Shown in pieces: positions 7,492-14,741 of a DNA stretch of 16,963 nucleotides. Positions within the stretch are counted from its first letter, which is position 1. Every line of letters starts with the position of its first letter. The translations under genes and the position numbers were made by a program. The stretch is taken from NCBI GenBank assembly GCA_045590615.1, contig JAZNRH010000001.1:1-16963 (forward strand). Reading direction: 5' to 3'. The notes under the pieces are model-generated. The model saw nothing but the letters and a program-made list of their open reading frames with translations, had not been told where the DNA came from and ran no database searches. Origin of the DNA: RGIG6353 sp045590615. Its GTDB lineage: Bacteria > Bacillota > Clostridia > Oscillospirales > SIG627.

Positions 7492-8121
7492 TTACTTTAC
7501 CTCCTTTTTGCTTGAGCGTTTTTTGATTACGTCGAGGATTTTATTCATTCCTGCAACTACAAATGCGAGGGTGAAGAAAGCGCCTGCCGACATAATAAAC
7601 GTAAGCGAGGGCTCGAAGGAAAGGGGAGTGACCCTTATTCCAAAGAGTGTACCCGAGCCTAAAATTTCTCTTATTGCCGAAACGATAACGAGCGCCATAG
7701 TAAAGCCTGCTCCCATGGCAAGACCGTCAAGCAATGCCATAACGGGCTTGTTCTTTGAGGCAAAGGACTCTGCCCTCGAAAGAATAATGCAGTTTACTAC
7801 TATAAGGGGAATAAACACGCCCAGCGACTTGTTTATTTCGGGAAGAAAAGCCTTGATTAAAAGCTCGATTGCAGTAACGAAGCCCGAAATAACCACTATG
7901 TAGGAGGCAATTCTGACTTCCTTGGGAATGAAATTTCTCAAAAGCGAGATAAAAAGGTTTGAGCATACCAAAACGGCAGTAGTTGAAAGACCCATTGCAA
8001 GTCCGTTTGAAACCGACGTGGTAACGGCAAGGGTTGCGCAAGTACCAAGAAGCTGAACGAGAATGGGGTTTTTATCAAACAAGCCGTCGGTAAACAATTT
8101 TTTTATAGGTTGTTTTGACAT
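7492..8121 (-). CDS. rnfE: Rnf complex membrane subunit RnfE
   Basis: RnfE is the membrane partner of RnfA and a homologue of it, inserted with opposite topology. The 209-residue product begins with the family motif FTDGLFDKNPILVQLLGTC (Cys28) and carries VNCIILSRAE (Cys111), giving the second pair of cysteines for the intramembrane 2Fe-2S cluster. About six membrane segments are followed by a short basic Lys-rich C-terminus. Its start abuts the rnfG stop codon, with AAGGAGGG a few bases upstream inside rnfG. Confidence 0.96.
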   Translation of the reverse strand: MSKQPIKKLFTDGLFDKNPILVQLLGTCATLAVTTSVSNGLAMGLSTTAVLVCSNLFISLLRNFIPKEVRIASYIVVISGFVTAIELLIKAFLPEINKSLGVFIPLIVVNCIILSRAESFASKNKPVMALLDGLAMGAGFTMALVIVSAIREILGSGTLFGIRVTPLSFEPSLTFIMSAGAFFTLAFVVAGMNKILDVIKKRSSKKEVK

Positions 8122-8661
8122 TTATTTGCCCTCCTTCGCTATTTCTTCGATAATTGCTACAGCCGAGCTGACGCCTTCTCTGACTGCCTTGGAGCTGATG
8201 GTAGCTCCCGTAATGGTATCAACTCCCATAGCATCCTGACTGTTAAGACCTGCATAACCTGCAAGATAAGCATCGTCTGTAGCCTTAGTGCCAACACCGG
8301 GGGTCTCTGATGCTGATACGAGAGTGATTTTTATAATTTTTGCTTCGATGTCTGTGCCGACGATAAGGTTAATTGCTCCCTTGAAACCGATAGGTGAAAT
8401 GTCTGCGTAATATCCCAGCGCATTTCCGTTTTCGTCAAGCGCCTTTCCAATCTCGTTTATAATAGACGAGTCTGAAACCTCAAGCGCTTCAAAGGACTGA
8501 CACTCTGTGAAAATACCCTTGATTGCATTTTCTTTTTCAATAAGAGCATTTTCTGCGATTTTATCTGCTGTAACAGCGTTTACGAATGCGAGAAGAAGTG
8601 CGATTACTACGCTGATTACGGTTAATGGAAGAGCAGGCTTTAAGAAACTAAGCTTTTGCAT
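8122..8661 (-). CDS. rnfG: Rnf complex FMN-binding subunit RnfG
   Basis: RnfG carries covalently bound FMN on the extracytoplasmic side and passes electrons within the Rnf complex. The 179-residue protein has one N-terminal membrane segment (about 9-30) and an FMN-binding domain with GVGTKATDDAY near 122-132 and the flavinylation motif TGATISS at 151-157. Thr154 is the predicted FMN attachment site. The frame is open 13 codons further upstream to 8700, but I choose the ATG at 8661: it has GGAGGAGGGG just upstream and gives the usual N-terminus. It overlaps the end of rnfD by 14 bases, which suggests translational coupling. FMN attachment needs an ApbE-type transferase; a homologue lies at the right end of the window. 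Confidence 0.94.
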   Translation of the reverse strand: MQKLSFLKPALPLTVISVVIALLLAFVNAVTADKIAENALIEKENAIKGIFTECQSFEALEVSDSSIINEIGKALDENGNALGYYADISPIGFKGAINLIVGTDIEAKIIKITLVSASETPGVGTKATDDAYLAGYAGLNSQDAMGVDTITGATISSKAVREGVSSAVAIIEEIAKEGK

Positions 8662-9625
8662 TTTTAACCCCTCCTCCAAATTTTGTTGGCTTTGTCGCAC
8701 GGTCGAGATACCATACGAAAAGGTTCATAATGAGAATAGCAAACGATACACCCTCGGGGTATCCACCGAAAAATCTGATGAATACCGACAGAGCGCCACA
8801 GCCGATACCGTAGATAATTCTGCCCTTGGCAGTAACGGGTGAGGTAACGTAGTCGGTTGCCATAAATACTGCACCGAGCATCAAGCCACCACTGAATAGC
8901 TCTGCGAGCATAAAGCCGAAGCCTGATATTCCATCGGGTGCAAATGCGAAGGTCAGAACGGCTACCGTTCCGATAAAGGAAACGGGAATATGCCATGTAA
9001 TAACCTTTCTTACAATGAGGTATACGCCACCTGCAAGAATGAGGAGTGCCGAAATTTCTCCGATACAACCACTCATATTACCAATGAAGAGGTCGAAGGT
9101 GGATTCCTCGGGTAGAGCGCCGTTCTTGAGTACGGTAAGAGAGGTTGCCGAAGAAACCGTATCAACCTTTCCGAAAGCCGAAAGCCTTTCAAGAGGCGCA
9201 GAATAGTTGGTCATATGTGAGGGCCACGAGCCAAAGAGGAAAACTCTTGCCGCGAGCACGGGGTTCATAAAATTCTTACCGAGCCCTCCGAAAAGTCCCT
9301 TTACAATCACCATTGCAAAGAGAGCGCCCACAACAGGTATCCAGAGAGGAATGGTTGCAGGAAGATTGAAGGCGAGCAGAAGACCACTTACAACTGCAGA
9401 TAAGTCTCCTACGGGAACCTTCTTTTTTAATATTATATTGAACAGCGCCTCAAATACCACGCAGGATATAATTGAAATCGCTGTAACAGTCAAAACTCTG
9501 AGTCCGTAAACGTAAGTTCCCCAGATAAGAAGTGGAATCAGCGCCACTATAACGTCACTCATCAACACCTTGGTGGTGTCCTCGTGTCTTATATGAGGGG
9601 AAGCAGAAACCTTTAGAAGTCCCAT
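8648..9625 (-). CDS. rnfD: Rnf complex membrane flavoprotein RnfD
   Basis: RnfD is a polytopic membrane subunit, related to NqrB, that in studied complexes carries covalent FMN and takes part in ion translocation. The 325-residue product starts with the typical SPHIRHEDTT segment, has about eight to ten membrane segments, and contains the conserved GGLGKNFMNPVLAAR near 113-127. The flavinylation site usually reads S/T-G-A-T. Here it reads SSATSLT at 158-164, so Thr161 is kept but the glycine is replaced by serine. The start has AGAAAGGAT about 9 bases upstream. It lies 21 bases after rnfC and overlaps rnfG. Confidence 0.95.
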   Translation of the reverse strand: MGLLKVSASPHIRHEDTTKVLMSDVIVALIPLLIWGTYVYGLRVLTVTAISIISCVVFEALFNIILKKKVPVGDLSAVVSGLLLAFNLPATIPLWIPVVGALFAMVIVKGLFGGLGKNFMNPVLAARVFLFGSWPSHMTNYSAPLERLSAFGKVDTVSSATSLTVLKNGALPEESTFDLFIGNMSGCIGEISALLILAGGVYLIVRKVITWHIPVSFIGTVAVLTFAFAPDGISGFGFMLAELFSGGLMLGAVFMATDYVTSPVTAKGRIIYGIGCGALSVFIRFFGGYPEGVSFAILIMNLFVWYLDRATKPTKFGGGVKNAKA

Positions 9626-9646
9626 TATTCTATATCCTTTCTATTA

Positions 9647-10945
9647 TTACTTTTTAAGCTTGCCCTTGGCAGTTCTGATATATTGAACTATCGGAACGTT
9701 ACCCGGACACTGATAGGTACAGCAGCCACATTCGACACAGCTTAATACGTCGAACTCACGGCAAGCCTCCCAGTCGCCCAGCTTTGAGAACGAGGCGAGA
9801 TAAAGGGGCATAAGGTGCATAGGGCAAGAGCCCACACATTTGCCACAGTGAATACAGCCCTCCTCTGCAGGCGCTTTCTTTTTTGCGCCAAAGCAAAGAA
9901 TAGAGGCAGTACCCTTTATAACGGGAGCATTTTCGTCCCATTGAGCCATACCCATCATAGGACCACCACTGATAATCTTTTCGACCTCAGAGGTGTATCC
10001 ACCACAATGAGTGATAATGTCGCTGATAGAAGTTCCAAGAGGTACTCTCAGGTTCTTTGGTTGAGCAACACAGTCGCCCGTAACGGTAATGATTCTCTCA
10101 AAGAGGGGCATACCGTCGTAAAAGGCATGGTATATTGCAGCCGAGGTTTCGGCGTTGAGAACAATTCTTCCAACGTCTGCAGGAAGCTTACCTGCAGGAA
10201 TTTCCTTTTTGTCAATAGCGTATATGAGCTGTCTTTCATCACCCTGAGGGTATTTCGTTTTCAGAACCTTTATTTCAATATGAGGCTCATTTTCCACCTT
10301 TTCCTGCATTACCTTGATGGCATCCTTTTTGTTGTCCTCAATGGCGATGTCGCAGTCGGTTATGTCAAGCGCCTTCATTACGACCTTGACACCGTTGATG
10401 ATTTCGTGAGGCTTTTCTAACATAAGGCGATGGTTGGCTGTTATGTAGGGCTCGCACTCACAGCAGTTTACAATGAGCTTGTCAACCTTTCCCTTAGCCG
10501 AAGCAACCTTGAAATGAGTAGGGAAGGTAGCACCTCCAAGACCTGCAATACCTGCGTTCTTGATGATTTCTACGATTTCTTCAAAGGTAGCCTCTTCAAG
10601 AGCTTTGCCACACGGGCGAATGTCGGGGCAAAGCTCGGACTTGAAGTCGTTTTCAATTATTACGTGAGTAACCTTTTGTCCAAAGACGCCGACTCTGTCC
10701 TCTATACCCTTTACAGTTCCCGAAATGCTCGAATGAACAGGGCAGGTAAGCCCTCCTTCAGCATTTCCGATGAGCTGACCTTTATAAACGTAGTCTCCCT
10801 TTTTCACCATAGGCGTGCAGGGGGCACCGATATGCTGAGATAGCGCAATCGCAACGACGGCTGGCTCAGGCATAATTTCAATTGGGGATTTAGCTGTTAT
10901 TTTATGTTCCTCGGGGTGAAGTCCACCCTTAAAGGTTAAAGTCAA
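9647..10945 (-). CDS. rnfC: Rnf complex NADH-binding subunit RnfC
   Basis: RnfC is the peripheral cytoplasmic subunit where NAD+ is reduced. It has the N-terminal FKGGLHPEE segment, an NADH/FMN-binding part with GLGGATFPTHFK, the conserved NCCECEPYITANHR, and two 4Fe-4S motifs near the C-terminus (CIHCGKCVGSCP and CVECGCCTYQCP). It is about 432 residues, normal for clostridia. The start is uncertain. A GTG at 10954 is in frame, but AAAGGAG ends only one base before it, too close for use. The TTG at 10945 has about 10 bases of spacing and gives the usual short N-terminus, so I prefer it. First gene of rnfCDGEAB, behind the promoter at 10985-11013. Confidence 0.93.
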   Translation of the reverse strand: MTLTFKGGLHPEEHKITAKSPIEIMPEPAVVAIALSQHIGAPCTPMVKKGDYVYKGQLIGNAEGGLTCPVHSSISGTVKGIEDRVGVFGQKVTHVIIENDFKSELCPDIRPCGKALEEATFEEIVEIIKNAGIAGLGGATFPTHFKVASAKGKVDKLIVNCCECEPYITANHRLMLEKPHEIINGVKVVMKALDITDCDIAIEDNKKDAIKVMQEKVENEPHIEIKVLKTKYPQGDERQLIYAIDKKEIPAGKLPADVGRIVLNAETSAAIYHAFYDGMPLFERIITVTGDCVAQPKNLRVPLGTSISDIITHCGGYTSEVEKIISGGPMMGMAQWDENAPVIKGTASILCFGAKKKAPAEEGCIHCGKCVGSCPMHLMPLYLASFSKLGDWEACREFDVLSCVECGCCTYQCPGNVPIVQYIRTAKGKLKK

Positions 10946-10984
10946 TCTCCACACTCTCCTTTACAAAAATAATCTTGCGTGTAT

Positions 10985-11013
10985 ATTTTAACACTTTTAT
11001 TGAAATATTGCAA
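10985..11013 (-). promoter_or_regulatory. Promoter of the rnf operon
   Basis: On the minus strand TTGCAA (11013-11008) is followed by a 17-base spacer and TAAAAT (10990-10985), with TGT directly before the -10 (extended -10). Transcription would begin near 10978, giving a leader of roughly 30 bases before rnfC. The hexamers and spacing are good for a vegetative sigma factor. Confidence 0.65.
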
Positions 11014-11119
11014 CACCTAAATTGAATTTTTTAATATAATTTAACATAAAGTACATCTTGATATTTTTTTAACAATCATTTTGCTTAAAAACTCCTTATT
11101 TTTAGAGGGTTGTTCGGTA

Positions 11120-11147
11120 TTGTTAAAAATTGTTTATAAAGTAAAAT
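11120..11147 (+). promoter_or_regulatory. Candidate distal promoter of the ABC operon
   Basis: TTGTTA at 11120-11125, a 16-base spacer and TAAAAT at 11142-11147. The predicted start near 11154 falls inside the palindrome at 11152-11173. It would give a leader of about 225 bases. In DNA this AT-rich, a chance match is quite possible. Confidence 0.35.
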
Positions 11148-11151
11148 CATT

Positions 11152-11173
11152 AAAATGTAAATGTTTACATTTT
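11152..11173. promoter_or_regulatory. 22-bp perfect palindrome, candidate operator
   Basis: AAAATGTAAA and its exact reverse complement TTTACATTTT flank a central TG. The core TGTAAATGTTTACA resembles operators of LacI/CcpA-type repressors (cre sites), except that the usual central CG is TG. It lies between two divergent operons and overlaps the predicted start of the distal ABC promoter. The regulator is unknown. Confidence 0.5.
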
Positions 11174-11313
11174 TGGAAATCATTAAATTGAATTATTGCA
11201 TAAAAATTCGCAATTAAGTATATTTATGCACAGAAAATATGTACAAAACTACACAAAAAAGGTTTCACTTTTGAGACATAATGAATAAAAAATAAAATTT
11301 TTTCAAAAAAAGG

Positions 11314-11341
11314 TTGATTTTTATGCAAAGTGTTGTATAAT
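11314..11341 (+). promoter_or_regulatory. Proximal promoter of the ABC operon
   Basis: TTGATT at 11314-11319, a 16-base spacer and a perfect TATAAT at 11336-11341. Transcription would start near 11348, about 30 bases before the binding-protein start codon, which has AAGGAG at 11365-11370. This is the best plus-strand promoter in the region. Confidence 0.7.
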
Positions 11342-11379
11342 TATAGCAACCAATAAAAAATAAAAAGGAGAAAAACAAA

Positions 11380-12201
11380 ATGAAAAAGTTTCTTTCACTT
11401 ATGCTCGTTTTCTCAATGCTTGTAATGTGCTTTGCACTTGCATCTTGTGGAGATGAAAACGCAAACGAAGTAGTAACAAATGACGAAATCGTTGAGGAGC
11501 CTGAAGTAACTCCCGATGAGACACCCGTTGAAAAGGAAAAGCTCACTATGGCAACAAACGCTTATTTCCAGCCATACGAGTTCTATCAGGACGGTGTGAT
11601 TGTTGGTATCGATGCTGAGATTGCAGCTGCCATTGCAGAGTATCTCAACATGGAGCTTGTAATTGAGGATATGGAATTTGACTCAATTATCACAGCAGTT
11701 AAGGAAGGTTCAGTTGACTTCGGTATGGCAGGTATGACCGTTACAGAAGCAAGACTTCAGGAAATCAACTTCACAAACAGCTACGCTTCAGGCGTTCAGT
11801 CTGTAATCGTTAAGGAAGATTCAGAAATCACTTCAGTTGACGACCTCTTTGCAGATGGAGCAGCTCAGAAGGCTGGCGTACAGCTTGGTACAACAGGCGA
11901 CATCTACGCTACAGGCGACCTTGGTGCAGAGAGAGTTACTCAGTACAACAATGCTAACAACGCAGTTCTTGCACTCGTTGGTGGCGACGTTGATTGCGTT
12001 ATCATCGACAACGAGCCTGCTAAGGCACTCGTTGCAGCAAACGAAGGCCTCAAGATTCTTGAAACTTCATACGCTGACGAGGACTATGCAATCTGCGTAG
12101 CTAAGGAAAACACAGAACTTCTTGACAAGCTCAATGAAGCAATCCTTGCTCTTACCGACAACGGCAAGATTGACGAAATCGTTGCTAAGTACATCAAGTA
12201 A
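11380..12201 (+). CDS. Amino-acid ABC transporter binding lipoprotein
   Basis: A 273-residue solute-binding protein of the family-3 (SBP_bac_3) type that captures an amino acid or close relative outside the cell. It has a lipoprotein signal with lipobox LASC and predicted lipidated Cys23, then an acidic Glu/Thr/Pro-rich linker (about 24-52). The folded domain opens with MATNAYFQPYEF and VGIDAEIAAAIAE. Arg125 in TVTEAR sits where family members bind the ligand carboxylate. The C-terminal lobe contains NNANNAVLALVGGDVDCVI, a standard motif. Codons favour C-ending Asn, Tyr and Asp codons more than the downstream genes do, which suggests high expression. Polar or acidic amino acids are possible ligands, but specificity cannot be read. 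First gene of a five-gene operon, followed by an attenuator-like hairpin. Confidence 0.95.
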   Translation: MKKFLSLMLVFSMLVMCFALASCGDENANEVVTNDEIVEEPEVTPDETPVEKEKLTMATNAYFQPYEFYQDGVIVGIDAEIAAAIAEYLNMELVIEDMEFDSIITAVKEGSVDFGMAGMTVTEARLQEINFTNSYASGVQSVIVKEDSEITSVDDLFADGAAQKAGVQLGTTGDIYATGDLGAERVTQYNNANNAVLALVGGDVDCVIIDNEPAKALVAANEGLKILETSYADEDYAICVAKENTELLDKLNEAILALTDNGKIDEIVAKYIK

Positions 12202-12231
12202 TTAAAATTACAAAACAAAGATATGCGCAAG

Positions 12232-12265
12232 AAAATAGGATTGTTTCGACTTTCCTATTTTTTTG
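12232..12265 (+). terminator. Attenuator-like hairpin after the binding-protein gene
   Basis: AAAATAGGA (12232-12240) pairs with TCCTATTTT (12253-12261) around a 12-base loop, followed by more Ts. It lies in the 83-base gap between binding protein and permease, where no new promoter is obvious. Partial termination here would keep the binding protein in excess over the membrane parts, a common arrangement in ABC operons. Confidence 0.6.
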
Positions 12266-12284
12266 TGTCTGAAAGGCTTATTAA

Positions 12285-13676
12285 ATGATAAAAAGTAAAA
12301 AGATGAAGCTTTTGGCTTTAATCGGTATTATTGTTCTTGTTTTGGCAATTGCCCTCGGAGTGAGTATAATAATAGGTAACTCCAACAATATCGTAAAGCA
12401 GGAGCTTACTATAGAAGAGGCACAGGCGTTGATTGATAAACAGCTTGACGCCCTTCCCAACAACATTGCCTTCAGCGCAAAGTACCTCAGAGAAAATACG
12501 ACGGTTACGGTTGAGGGTATAGATTACGGAAACGAAAAAAATATCATTCTCTCCTGTTCATATAAAACCCTTGATATATACAATACAATTAAGGAAAACA
12601 TAAACGAGCTTTTGAATATAGACCTCGTTAACGAGGCTTCGGGCACAACCAAGAATGCTACCAAAATTCAGCTTGAAATAAACGAAAAGCTCGAGTCGGC
12701 GCTTGAAGCTGCCGACGTCCTTGTAGGTGAAATGGAAATAAACCTTTACGAGATGGACGATTCGAGACTCGTAATGTATCTTGACGACACTACGGTAAAC
12801 ACCTTCTTTGGTGGCATTGTAGATGCCAAACGCTTGGTACAGAATACCGATAGCCTTGTAATAGACGGGGAAACGGTAGATATTTCCAATCGTAGCTCAC
12901 TCAGAAGCGGACTTATTCAATGCTTCAATCTCGTCAACTACGATTCAAATAAGCCCGACACCTCAATTCCCGTAATAAAGGCGCTCAACAGCTTCAAGGA
13001 CGAGTTCGTTCGCAACTTTGTTGTAGAGAACAGATGGCAGTATATAGTAAAGGGACTTGGAACAACTCTTTCAATTACGGCGTTGTCTCTCGTACTCGGT
13101 CTCGTAATCGGCTTTATAGTTGCGATTATCCGTTGCACCTACGCAAAGACGGGTAAGCTTGAGCTTCTTGATTCAATTTGTGGCTTGTATCTCTCCATTA
13201 TGAGAGGTACTCCCGTAATGATTCAGCTTCTCATTATTTACTTCGTACTTCTCTTGCCTCTTGGCGTTGCGAAGTTTACGGCGGCAGTTCTCTGCTTTGG
13301 TATAAATTCGGGCGCATACGTTGCCGAAATCGTACGAGGTGGAATTATGGCTGTCGACAACGGACAGATGGAAGCAGGCAGAAGCCTTGGCTTTACCTAC
13401 GTTGCAACGATGTGCTATATCGTCGTTCCTCAGGCGATAAAGGCAGTTTTGCCTGCCTTGGCAAACGAGTTTATCGCACTGCTCAAGGAGACCTCGGTAG
13501 CCTTTTATATCGGTGTTGCCGACTTGACTCAGGGTGGCTTGAAAATACGTTCAATCACCTACAGTAACTTTATGCCACTAATTGCGATAGGACTCATCTA
13601 TCTCGTGCTCGTGCTTGGCTTGTCCTATCTTGTATCCTTACTTGAAAGGAGGCTGAACAAGAGTGATAGAGGTTAA
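12285..13676 (+). CDS. Amino-acid ABC permease with large extra N-terminal domain
   Basis: A 463-residue membrane permease of the HisM/GlnP type. From about residue 248 on it is a normal polar-amino-acid permease: GLGTTLSITALS near 257, RGTPVMIQLL near 308, and the EAA coupling loop EAGRSLGF near 363 that contacts the ATPase. Ordinary family members are about 220 residues, so this one is twice as long. The extra part is a membrane segment (about 9-31) and then a soluble stretch of about 215 residues (32-247), which I expect to be outside the cell. That stretch is rich in Asn, Asp, Glu, Leu and Ile, and shows none of the family-3 binding-protein motifs found in fused GlnP transporters. I do not recognise it. 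The start has GAAAGG 8 bases upstream. The gene overlaps the ATPase gene by 14 bases. Confidence 0.93.
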   Translation: MIKSKKMKLLALIGIIVLVLAIALGVSIIIGNSNNIVKQELTIEEAQALIDKQLDALPNNIAFSAKYLRENTTVTVEGIDYGNEKNIILSCSYKTLDIYNTIKENINELLNIDLVNEASGTTKNATKIQLEINEKLESALEAADVLVGEMEINLYEMDDSRLVMYLDDTTVNTFFGGIVDAKRLVQNTDSLVIDGETVDISNRSSLRSGLIQCFNLVNYDSNKPDTSIPVIKALNSFKDEFVRNFVVENRWQYIVKGLGTTLSITALSLVLGLVIGFIVAIIRCTYAKTGKLELLDSICGLYLSIMRGTPVMIQLLIIYFVLLLPLGVAKFTAAVLCFGINSGAYVAEIVRGGIMAVDNGQMEAGRSLGFTYVATMCYIVVPQAIKAVLPALANEFIALLKETSVAFYIGVADLTQGGLKIRSITYSNFMPLIAIGLIYLVLVLGLSYLVSLLERRLNKSDRG

Positions 13677-14394
13677 AAATCTTGTCAAAAGCTTTGGCAA
13701 GAACGATGAAATAAAGGTTCTTAAAGGCATAGACATAACAATCGAAAAGGGCGAAAAGGTCGTTATAATCGGTCCGTCAGGTGGTGGAAAAAGCACCTTC
13801 CTTCGCTGTCTTAATATGCTTGAAGTTCCCACACAAGGTGAAGTCTGGTTTGAGGGAAAGCTCGTTGACCACAAAAAGCGTGAGATTAACAAGCTTCGTC
13901 AGAGAATGGGAATGGTGTTCCAGCACTTCAATCTTTTCCCTCATTTAACTATACTTGACAATATCACCCTCGCTCCTATAAAGCTCGGACTTATGAATAG
14001 GAGCAACGCGGAAAAAAGAGCCTATGAGCTTCTTGAGAGAATTGGCTTGAAGGATAAGGCTAAGGCGTATCCCTCACAGCTCTCGGGTGGACAAAAGCAG
14101 AGAATTGCAATTATACGCGCTCTTGCAATGAATCCTTCCGTACTTCTTTTCGACGAGCCGACCTCGGCTCTTGACCCCGAAATGGTAGGAGAAGTACTTG
14201 AGCTTATGAAGGAGCTTGCACAAGAGGGAATGACGATGGTTGTTGTAACTCACGAAATGGGCTTTGCAAAAGAAGTTGGCTCGAGAATATTATTTATTGA
14301 CGATGGAAAAATAGCAGAGGAAGCACCACCCGAGGAGTTTTTCACCAATCCCAAAAACCCGAGACTTCGTGACTTCCTTTCCAAAGTGTTATGA
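13663..14394 (+). CDS. Amino-acid ABC transporter ATPase (GlnQ type)
   Basis: The 243-residue ATP-hydrolysing subunit of the transporter, cytoplasmic and probably acting as a dimer on the permease. Walker A GPSGGGKST at 37-45, Q-loop in VFQHFNLFPHLT near 85-96, signature LSGGQKQR at 140-147, Walker B LLFDEP at 161-166, and switch His197. Residues and length match the polar-amino-acid (GlnQ/HisP) subfamily. Translation starts at GTG 13663, inside the end of the permease gene, with AAAGGAGG at 13645-13652 about 10 bases upstream. The stop overlaps the next start codon as ATGA, so the three genes are translationally coupled. Confidence 0.96.
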   Translation: MIEVKNLVKSFGKNDEIKVLKGIDITIEKGEKVVIIGPSGGGKSTFLRCLNMLEVPTQGEVWFEGKLVDHKKREINKLRQRMGMVFQHFNLFPHLTILDNITLAPIKLGLMNRSNAEKRAYELLERIGLKDKAKAYPSQLSGGQKQRIAIIRALAMNPSVLLFDEPTSALDPEMVGEVLELMKELAQEGMTMVVVTHEMGFAKEVGSRILFIDDGKIAEEAPPEEFFTNPKNPRLRDFLSKVL

Positions 14395-14732
14395 GCTTCT
14401 TTTCCCGTTTATTCAAGGCGAAGCCCGGCAGTAAGGCTTATCGCGTAATGATGGCAGAAAAATTCAATAATCTGATTATTGAGTCGGTCACCGAAAGAGT
14501 TGATAATCAGGAAATCCTTGTCGGCAGAGCAGGTTCGATTTCCATTAAGGACAAGAGCTTTATAATCTGTTGCGAGGGAAAGGTTGTTTTCCACGGTAAT
14601 ACTGAGGAAATCGACGTTTCCGAGCTCATGAGCAAAAACGGAATTATAGTTGCCGGCTTTGACGAAGAAAAAGGGGAGAGGCGTACGGTTGTGGCGCACT
14701 TCTCGTATTACAGAAAGTTAGAAAGTAATTAA
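14391..14732 (+). CDS. Unknown 113-residue protein in the ABC operon
   Basis: I do not recognise this protein. Its ATG overlaps the ATPase stop codon (ATGA) and has no clear ribosome binding site, so it is probably made by translational coupling. It has a basic, aromatic N-terminus (MSFFSRLFKAKPGSKAYR), no membrane segment and no signal peptide. A stretch rich in predicted beta strands (about residues 28-75, including ILVGRAGSISI and SFIICCEGKVVFHG) precedes a C-terminal part with two Glu/Lys patches. Two adjacent cysteines lie near residue 62. It is followed 9 bases later by the M18 peptidase gene. A small cytosolic partner of the transporter is one guess, but nothing in the sequence shows this. 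Confidence 0.8.
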   Translation: MSFFSRLFKAKPGSKAYRVMMAEKFNNLIIESVTERVDNQEILVGRAGSISIKDKSFIICCEGKVVFHGNTEEIDVSELMSKNGIIVAGFDEEKGERRTVVAHFSYYRKLESN

Positions 14733-14741
14733 GGAGGGCGT

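Larger units (their letters stand above)
10955..11379. other. Divergent control region between rnfC and the ABC operon
   Basis: This very AT-rich stretch of about 425 bases separates two divergent operons and holds no credible gene. It contains a good rnf promoter on the minus strand, two candidate promoters for the ABC operon on the plus strand, and a perfect 22-bp palindrome. A weaker imperfect repeat (TTATTGC near 11193 and GCAATTAA near 11210) is also present. No riboswitch or T-box motif is evident to me. Confidence 0.6.

Noticed and set aside
7259..7903. Plus-strand open frame of 214 codons across rnfA/rnfE
   Set aside because: Antisense to two clear membrane subunits, spanning a gene boundary, with no recognisable domain.
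8662..8700. Longer RnfG start at 8700
   Set aside because: It adds 13 polar residues before the membrane anchor and is translated from the ribosome binding site region of the ATG at 8661, which is the better start.
9815..10420. Plus-strand open frame of 201 codons inside rnfC
   Set aside because: Antisense to conserved RnfC motifs; no ribosome binding site or family signal.
11265..11546. Minus-strand frame of 93 codons over the ABC promoter and signal peptide
   Set aside because: Low-complexity Ser/Phe-rich translation produced by reading the A-rich leader and lipoprotein linker backwards.
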